From Eggerthellaceae bacterium (GTDB lineage Bacteria; Actinomycetota; Coriobacteriia; Coriobacteriales; Eggerthellaceae): a DNA stretch of 27,460 nucleotides. Positions 23,425-27,460 of this stretch are shown here, one piece after another (the stretch's first letter is position 1; each line of letters begins with the position of its first letter). A model generated the notes under the pieces. It was not told where the DNA came from. It saw nothing but the letters and a program-made list of their open reading frames with translations, and made no database searches. Both the position numbers and the translations under genes were made by a program. The DNA is taken from assembly GCA_900754955.1 (NCBI GenBank), contig CAAEEV010000216.1:1-27460 (forward strand), read 5' to 3'.

Positions 23425-24378
23425 TTATTTCTCAGCCTTCTTCAGCGCATATCCGATCAAGTGCGTGCACAGCTCGGGGAACGTCATGCCCGCCGCACGC
23501 GCCGCATCCGGCAGAAGCGACGTAGCCGTCATGCCGGGAAGCGTATTGGTCTCGAGCAGCCAGAAGCGTCCCTCTTCGTCGAGAATGAAGTCGGAACGAG
23601 ACACGCCCGAGCAGCCGAGTGCTTTGTGGGCGCGGATGGCAGCATCCTGAATCTCGGCAGACACCACGTCGGAAAGACGCGCGGGGCAGATGTGACGCGA
23701 TCCGCCAGGAGCATATTTGGAATCGAAGTCGTAGGAATCATTCTGCGGAATGATTTCAATGATCGGCAGCGCATGGGCATCTTCATCGCCTAAAACCGCC
23801 ACAGTCAGCTCTGTTCCACTGATGTACGTCTCTACAACAACCTTGTTGTCGTAGGTAAACGCCTCGTCGAGCGCTTGCTCAATGGCTTTAGGACCTTCAA
23901 CGATAAACACACCGAGCGAGCTGCCCTCGGTAGCCGCCTTGATGACGCAATGCTCCCCCACCTCGGAGATCACGTTTGCCAGTACCCACGGCTCATCCTT
24001 GTAAAGCGTGACCGATCGCGGCGTCAACAGTCCTGCGCGTTCGTAGAACAGCTTCGCTTTTGCCTTGTCGATCGCAATAGAGCTCGCGCCGACACCCGAA
24101 CCCGTATAAGGAAGCCCAATCAGCTCGAGGAAACCCTGAATCACGCCGTCTTCGCCGCCTTTTCCGTGCAGGCAGAGGAACGCTACGTCGAATTCCCCGT
24201 TGATGAGCGCGAGAAGATCTTCCTTCTTCGCAGGATCGAACATCTCGACGGAGTACCCTGCCTCCGTCAGCGCACCAAGCGCGCCCTGACCAGATGCAAG
24301 GGAGATTTCACGCTCTCCACTCGTTCCGCCGCACAACAGCGCAACGCGACACTGGCTCGGTTCAATCGTTTCGAACAT
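23425..24378 (-). CDS. ddl: D-alanine--D-alanine ligase
   Basis: 317-residue ATP-grasp enzyme that joins two D-alanines for peptidoglycan precursors in the cytoplasm. Visible are GGTSGEREISLASG (about 17-30), LHGKGGEDGVIQG, GSGVGASSIAIDK, the ATP-binding loop KAATEGSSLGV, and the C-terminal metal/substrate residues SRSDF and LLETNTLPGMT. The tyrosine in SYDFDSKY favours D-Ala-D-Ala over D-lactate (inference). The ATG at 24378 with AAGGTGG just upstream is preferred to an in-frame GTG three codons earlier. It is divergent from rlmN and ends at the shared terminator 23328-23408. Confidence 0.95.
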   Translation of the reverse strand: MFETIEPSQCRVALLCGGTSGEREISLASGQGALGALTEAGYSVEMFDPAKKEDLLALINGEFDVAFLCLHGKGGEDGVIQGFLELIGLPYTGSGVGASSIAIDKAKAKLFYERAGLLTPRSVTLYKDEPWVLANVISEVGEHCVIKAATEGSSLGVFIVEGPKAIEQALDEAFTYDNKVVVETYISGTELTVAVLGDEDAHALPIIEIIPQNDSYDFDSKYAPGGSRHICPARLSDVVSAEIQDAAIRAHKALGCSGVSRSDFILDEEGRFWLLETNTLPGMTATSLLPDAARAAGMTFPELCTHLIGYALKKAEK

Positions 24379-24429
24379 CAGTTCCACCTTACTCTCGTGA
24401 GATGCAGTTTGAAAAGTATAGCAAACCCC

Positions 24430-24455
24430 TTGTCACTTCGCGTTTCACCTATAAT
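24430..24455 (+). promoter_or_regulatory. rlmN promoter, implying a leaderless mRNA
   Basis: TATAAT at 24450-24455 is a perfect -10 box. TTGTCA at 24430-24435 is a good -35 sequence but only 14 bp away, so the spacing is unusual. The first transcribed base would be near 24462, at the ATG of 24463. No ribosome binding site precedes that ATG. Confidence 0.5.
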
Positions 24456-24462
24456 GCCGAAT

Positions 24463-25491
24463 ATGAAAACAGAAATCAGAACATACACCCTCGATGAACT
24501 TGAGGGACTCGTCAAAGAGCTCGGACAACCTAAGTTTCGAGCCAAGCAACTTTACGAATGGCTTCACACCCATCACGCGTCTACCTACGACGAGATGACC
24601 AATCTCCCCGCCCGCCTGCGCGACGAACTCAAACAAATCCACCCTCTTGAAAAGCCGACGGTTTCGGACAAGCAGATTTCACTTGATGGAACGCGAAAAT
24701 ACATCCTCACATTCGCCGACGGGTGCCGCGTTGAAACCGTCGGGATCCCCTCAGCTGACAATCGCCTGACTGTTTGCTTCTCCACACAAGTCGGATGCCC
24801 CATGGCGTGTGCGTTCTGCGCCACGGACCAGGAGGGATTCACGCGAAACCTCACCGCCGAGGAAATGGTCGATCAGATCATTGAGGTTCAGAACGACTTT
24901 GGAATGCGCGTCTCCAATGTCGTTGCGATGGGTCAAGGCGAGCCGTTCCTCAACTACGACGAGCTCATGAAAGCTCTGCGCATTCTGAACAACCAGGATG
25001 GTTTGCGTATCGGCGCGCGCCATATCACCGTATCAACCTGCGGCATCCTTGATGGCATTGAAAAGTTCTCCCATGAACCCGAGCAGTTCACACTCGCCAT
25101 CTCGCTGCATTCAGCCGTTCAAGCAACACGCGACGTCATCATGTCCCGTGTGGCCAAGCAACCTCTCAAGGAGTTGAAGAAGTCCCTAGGTCGCTACATC
25201 GAGCGCACAAATCGTCGCATCACCTTTGAGTATCTTCTTATCAAGAACGTGAACGACCATGAAAGCGATCTTGACGCGCTTCTTGAGTTCTCGGACGAAC
25301 TCCTCTGTCACGTCAATTTGCTGCCCATGAATCAAGTCGACGACTCACCCTACCAGCCTTCGTTGCAGAAGACAGTTGAACACTGGATGAGAACGCTGAG
25401 CTCGCATGGAATCGAAACAACGCTGCGCACCTCACGTGGATCTGACATAGCAGGCGCATGTGGGCAGCTGAAAAACAAAACGCGCTCATAA
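24463..25491 (+). CDS. rlmN: 23S rRNA/tRNA adenine-C2 methyltransferase, radical SAM
   Basis: 342-residue radical-SAM enzyme that methylates A2503 of 23S rRNA and A37 of some tRNAs. The cluster motif CPMACAFC (CxxxCxxC) follows FSTQVG; MGQGEP, the SAM-binding segment, and the two mechanistic cysteines in VSTCGI and GACGQL are present. An N-terminal RNA-binding region and the usual length are seen. The open frame extends 588 bases upstream, antisense to ddl, which is spurious. Of two ATGs (24454 and 24463) the first lies inside the -10 box, so 24463 is chosen and the message is probably leaderless. It is followed by the parS palindrome at 25497-25528. Confidence 0.94.
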   Translation: MKTEIRTYTLDELEGLVKELGQPKFRAKQLYEWLHTHHASTYDEMTNLPARLRDELKQIHPLEKPTVSDKQISLDGTRKYILTFADGCRVETVGIPSADNRLTVCFSTQVGCPMACAFCATDQEGFTRNLTAEEMVDQIIEVQNDFGMRVSNVVAMGQGEPFLNYDELMKALRILNNQDGLRIGARHITVSTCGILDGIEKFSHEPEQFTLAISLHSAVQATRDVIMSRVAKQPLKELKKSLGRYIERTNRRITFEYLLIKNVNDHESDLDALLEFSDELLCHVNLLPMNQVDDSPYQPSLQKTVEHWMRTLSSHGIETTLRTSRGSDIAGACGQLKNKTRS

Positions 25492-25496
25492 GTGAT

Positions 25497-25528
25497 AGTT
25501 GAAATGTTTCACGTGAAACATTTCAACT
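25497..25528 (+). terminator. 32-bp palindrome with parS core after rlmN
   Basis: Perfect inverted repeat with arms AGTTGAAA/TTTCAACT around parS, starting six bases after the rlmN stop. The stem is AT-rich and no U tract follows, so termination is less certain than at 25570-25607. Confidence 0.4.
25505..25520. other. parS: parS centromere site 7
   Basis: Exact TGTTTCACGTGAAACA, 76 bp from site 8, centre to centre. Confidence 0.93.
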
Positions 25529-25569
25529 TCCCGTGTTGGCCCCTTATGCTGTTTTGCTACGGAAACGAA

Positions 25570-25607
25570 AAGGCCCCGAATGTTTCACGTGAAACATTCG
25601 GGGCCTT
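25570..25607. terminator. Terminator-like 38-bp palindrome with parS core between rlmN and parB
   Basis: Perfect inverted repeat: arms AAGGCCCCGAA (25570-25580) and TTCGGGGCCTT (25597-25607) around parS. On the minus strand the stem is followed by TTTTCG, 25 bases past the parB stop. It is also downstream of convergent rlmN. Architecture and length match the copy at 5-42. Confidence 0.7.
25581..25596. other. parS: parS centromere site 8
   Basis: Exact TGTTTCACGTGAAACA inside the terminator-like palindrome directly after parB. Confidence 0.93.
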
Positions 25608-25631
25608 AAACATTGAGCAAGAGCGACTGGC

Positions 25632-26690
25632 TTACGAAACGGAAGCAATCAATTCCTCAAACAAGCGCTCGAGATCTTCTTCATCTTTGAATTCAATCTC
25701 GATTTTGTTCTTACCCTTCGACGACTTCACGCGCACGTTTGTCTTGAGCACGTCGCGGAGGGCTTTCGCCACCGACTTGTAAGCTGGCGGAAGAGGTTGA
25801 CGAGAGGTTGCTCCTTCCGAAGGCTTTCCAGAGAGGAGACGTGCCATCGCTTCTGCCTCACGCACGCTCATCTTCGTTTCCATCAGCTTCTTTGTAAGCG
25901 TCTGGCGACCTTCTTTCGTCGGAATCGAGAGAATGGCACGCGCATGACCCGCGCTGATCTTATCCTCGAACAGAAGCTGCTGCGCTTCTTCAGGAAGCTC
26001 AAGCAGACGAAGAGCATTTGCGACCGTGGAGCGTCCTTTCGACATCGTCTGCGCGACATCGGCCTGAGTCATGTTTCGCCGTTCCATCAAACGACGATAA
26101 CCATATGCCTCTTCAATCGGATTGAGATCGGAGCGCTGAATGTTCTCAACGAGCGCCAGCTCAAGAGCGCGGTCATCATCAACTTCTTTGATTCTGACCG
26201 GAACCTTTTTAATTCCCGCAAGCTTGCAAGCCTGCCAACGACGTTCACCAGCAATAATCTCGTAGAACCCAGGTTTTACCGTTCTTACGAGAATAGGCTG
26301 CAACAAGCCGTCTTTCGCAATAGAGGCCGCAAGCTCCTCAAGCTCGTCCTTCTTGAAATTGGTACGAGGCTGATCAGGATTGGGGCGCACCGAATCGATA
26401 GGAACCTCGTCGAGTTTTCGGGCAAGCACCTGAGTCACGTCAAGCGGCTGGTTTGTTTCACGTGAAACATTTTCCTGTTCCGCAGCATGAGCAGGCTGAG
26501 CAGATTGAGAAGTCGCAGCGCTTTGAGCTTTTTCCTCATGGTGCTTGGGCTGAACCGTCTGCATATCTTCACCGTCGATGGTAATCCGCTCGCGCGTAGG
26601 AGACGGAGATGCGGGCGCAGGAGCCTCAAACGTTCCACCGAGCAGAGAATTCAAACCGCGGCCCAAGCCGCCTCGTGTGTTTCTAGCCAC
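25632..26690 (-). CDS. parB: Chromosome-partitioning protein ParB
   Basis: 352-residue CTP-dependent DNA clamp that loads at parS and recruits ParA and SMC. The N-terminal ParA-contact peptide GLGRGLNSLLGG (8-19) is present. A low-complexity linker (20-82) includes NVSRET, encoded by an internal parS. The core has the CTP-binding GERR motif (148-151), ENIQR (182-186) and the helix-turn-helix (about 207-230) that reads parS. The C-terminal 40 residues are the dimerisation domain. Translation starts at GTG (26690) within the last eight bases of parA, with an AAGGAAG site, so the two are coupled. Confidence 0.96.
   Translation of the reverse strand: MARNTRGGLGRGLNSLLGGTFEAPAPASPSPTRERITIDGEDMQTVQPKHHEEKAQSAATSQSAQPAHAAEQENVSRETNQPLDVTQVLARKLDEVPIDSVRPNPDQPRTNFKKDELEELAASIAKDGLLQPILVRTVKPGFYEIIAGERRWQACKLAGIKKVPVRIKEVDDDRALELALVENIQRSDLNPIEEAYGYRRLMERRNMTQADVAQTMSKGRSTVANALRLLELPEEAQQLLFEDKISAGHARAILSIPTKEGRQTLTKKLMETKMSVREAEAMARLLSGKPSEGATSRQPLPPAYKSVAKALRDVLKTNVRVKSSKGKNKIEIEFKDEEDLERLFEELIASVS
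26454..26469. other. parS: parS centromere site 9, inside parB
   Basis: Exact TGTTTCACGTGAAACA within the parB coding sequence, translated as NVSRET in the disordered linker, a segment free to accommodate it. B. subtilis also has a parS inside its parB homologue spo0J. Confidence 0.93.
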
Positions 26691-27460
26691 GGCTGATCAC
26701 TTCCTTTGCAAGTTCGATATAGGAGATAGATCCCTTTCCCTTGGGATCATATTGAGTAATAGGCTGTCCAAAACTGGGAGCCTCGGAGAGCTTGACGGTA
26801 CGAGGGATGAGCGTGTTGAACACGACCTTGCCAAAATACCCTCGCACCTCATCTACAACCTGCTTGGACAACGTCGTTCTGTTGTCATACATGGTCAGAA
26901 GTACGCCGAAGATGTCGAGCGTGGGATTAAGGCGTGTTTTGACACGTTTCATCGATTCAAGAAGTTTTGTCACACCTTCAAGTGCATAAAACTCACACTG
27001 AATGGGAATGAGAAGCTTGTCAGCCGCAACCAGTGCGTTAACGGTCAGCAGACCAAGAGACGGCGGACAATCAATGAAGATGTAGTCATAACGCCCACGC
27101 ATAAGACCGACAGCATCTTTCAGCCTGTTCTCACGCGCCATCTCTGAAACAAGCTCAACTTCCGCTCCAGCAAGATTAATCGTAGCTGGAACAACGTCGA
27201 GACCTTCGCAGATGTCGGGAATAATCGCTTCTTCGATGGGAACATCGTTGAGAAGCACGTCATACACACAGTTGCGGACGGCAGATTTCTCGATACCCAA
27301 TCCGCTTGACGAATTACCCTGAGGATCGAGATCAACGAGAAGAACCTGCTTTCCCATCTCTCCAAGAGCCGCAGACAGATTAATGGCAGTCGTGGATTTG
27401 CCGACGCCGCCCTTCTGGTTGATGATTGCGATGATCTTCGTTTGACCAACAACATGCTTC
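26683..27460 (-). CDS. parA: Chromosome-partitioning ATPase ParA, 5' end beyond the window
   Basis: Partial ParA/Soj ATPase: 258 residues visible from the right edge to the stop. The first readable codons are in frame and give KIIAIINQKGGVGKSTT, the deviant Walker A motif, so only a few residues are missing. DLDPQGN (A') and FIDCPPSLGLL (Walker B region) follow. It drives segregation of ParB-parS complexes, ATP-dependently on the nucleoid. Its end overlaps parB by eight bases. The start codon and promoter are outside the window. Confidence 0.96.
   Translation of the reverse strand, partial: KHVVGQTKIIAIINQKGGVGKSTTAINLSAALGEMGKQVLLVDLDPQGNSSSGLGIEKSAVRNCVYDVLLNDVPIEEAIIPDICEGLDVVPATINLAGAEVELVSEMARENRLKDAVGLMRGRYDYIFIDCPPSLGLLTVNALVAADKLLIPIQCEFYALEGVTKLLESMKRVKTRLNPTLDIFGVLLTMYDNRTTLSKQVVDEVRGYFGKVVFNTLIPRTVKLSEAPSFGQPITQYDPKGKGSISYIELAKEVISRG

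Noticed and set aside
23875..24462. N-terminal extension of the rlmN frame
   Set aside because: Antisense to ddl and unlike any RlmN; the protein family begins at the ATG near 24463.
1..27460. tRNA, rRNA, insertion sequences and oriC
   Set aside because: No cloverleaf with a GGTTCGA-type T-arm, no rRNA segment, no transposase frame and no DnaA-box cluster was seen; oriC is inferred to be outside the window.

Overview
The window is a GC-rich bacterial chromosome segment with 18 protein genes, 15 of them on the minus strand. The gene set suggests a Gram-positive anaerobe of the Actinobacteria, most likely class Coriobacteriia (Eggerthella-like): ferredoxin-dependent 2-oxoacid oxidoreductase, cytochrome bd as the only visible oxidase, Ala-rich proteins, and a DinG helicase carrying an exonuclease domain. 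This placement is an inference from family content; no rRNA or other marker gene is present.

Layout, left to right. 1-2143: a DUF4190-type two-helix membrane protein, then a non-coding stretch. 2144-4695: cydAB. 4950-6116: cytoplasmic L-asparaginase. 6268-9517: a porGD-porA-porB operon in which the gamma and ferredoxin (delta) subunits are fused. 9824-11827: a phenylacetate-CoA-ligase-like gene followed by a stand-alone LysR effector domain without a DNA-binding domain. 11828-12638: a long divergent intergenic region with two parS sites, a three-repeat relic of a type I-E-like CRISPR array and other short repeats. 12639-13619: a full-length LysR regulator homologous to the orphan effector domain. 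14171-22265: a minus-strand run of dinG, a membrane-anchored helical protein and a very large M28-peptidase-like membrane protein that has lost most of its metal ligands. 22583-23221: an unknown tail-anchored protein. 23425-25491: ddl and, divergently, rlmN. 25632-27460: parB and the 3' part of parA, which runs off the right edge.

The unifying signal is chromosome partitioning. Nine perfect copies of the 16-bp parS palindrome TGTTTCACGTGAAACA lie at 16, 1934, 12302, 12481, 13669, 22499, 25505, 25581 and 26454, beside parAB. This marks the origin-proximal domain. oriC is probably beyond the right edge, which would make the minus-strand genes leading-strand genes (inference). At least two of the sites form the core of 38-bp palindromes at gene 3' ends that look like transcription terminators, and a third forms a 32-bp palindrome just after rlmN, so one sequence may serve both as ParB loading site and as terminator.

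The most unusual items are the parS-terminator hybrids, the CRISPR relic bracketed by two parS sites, the orphan LysR effector domain in a ligase operon with its full-length relative across the divergent region, and the M28-like protein split by about 800 residues of low-complexity sequence.
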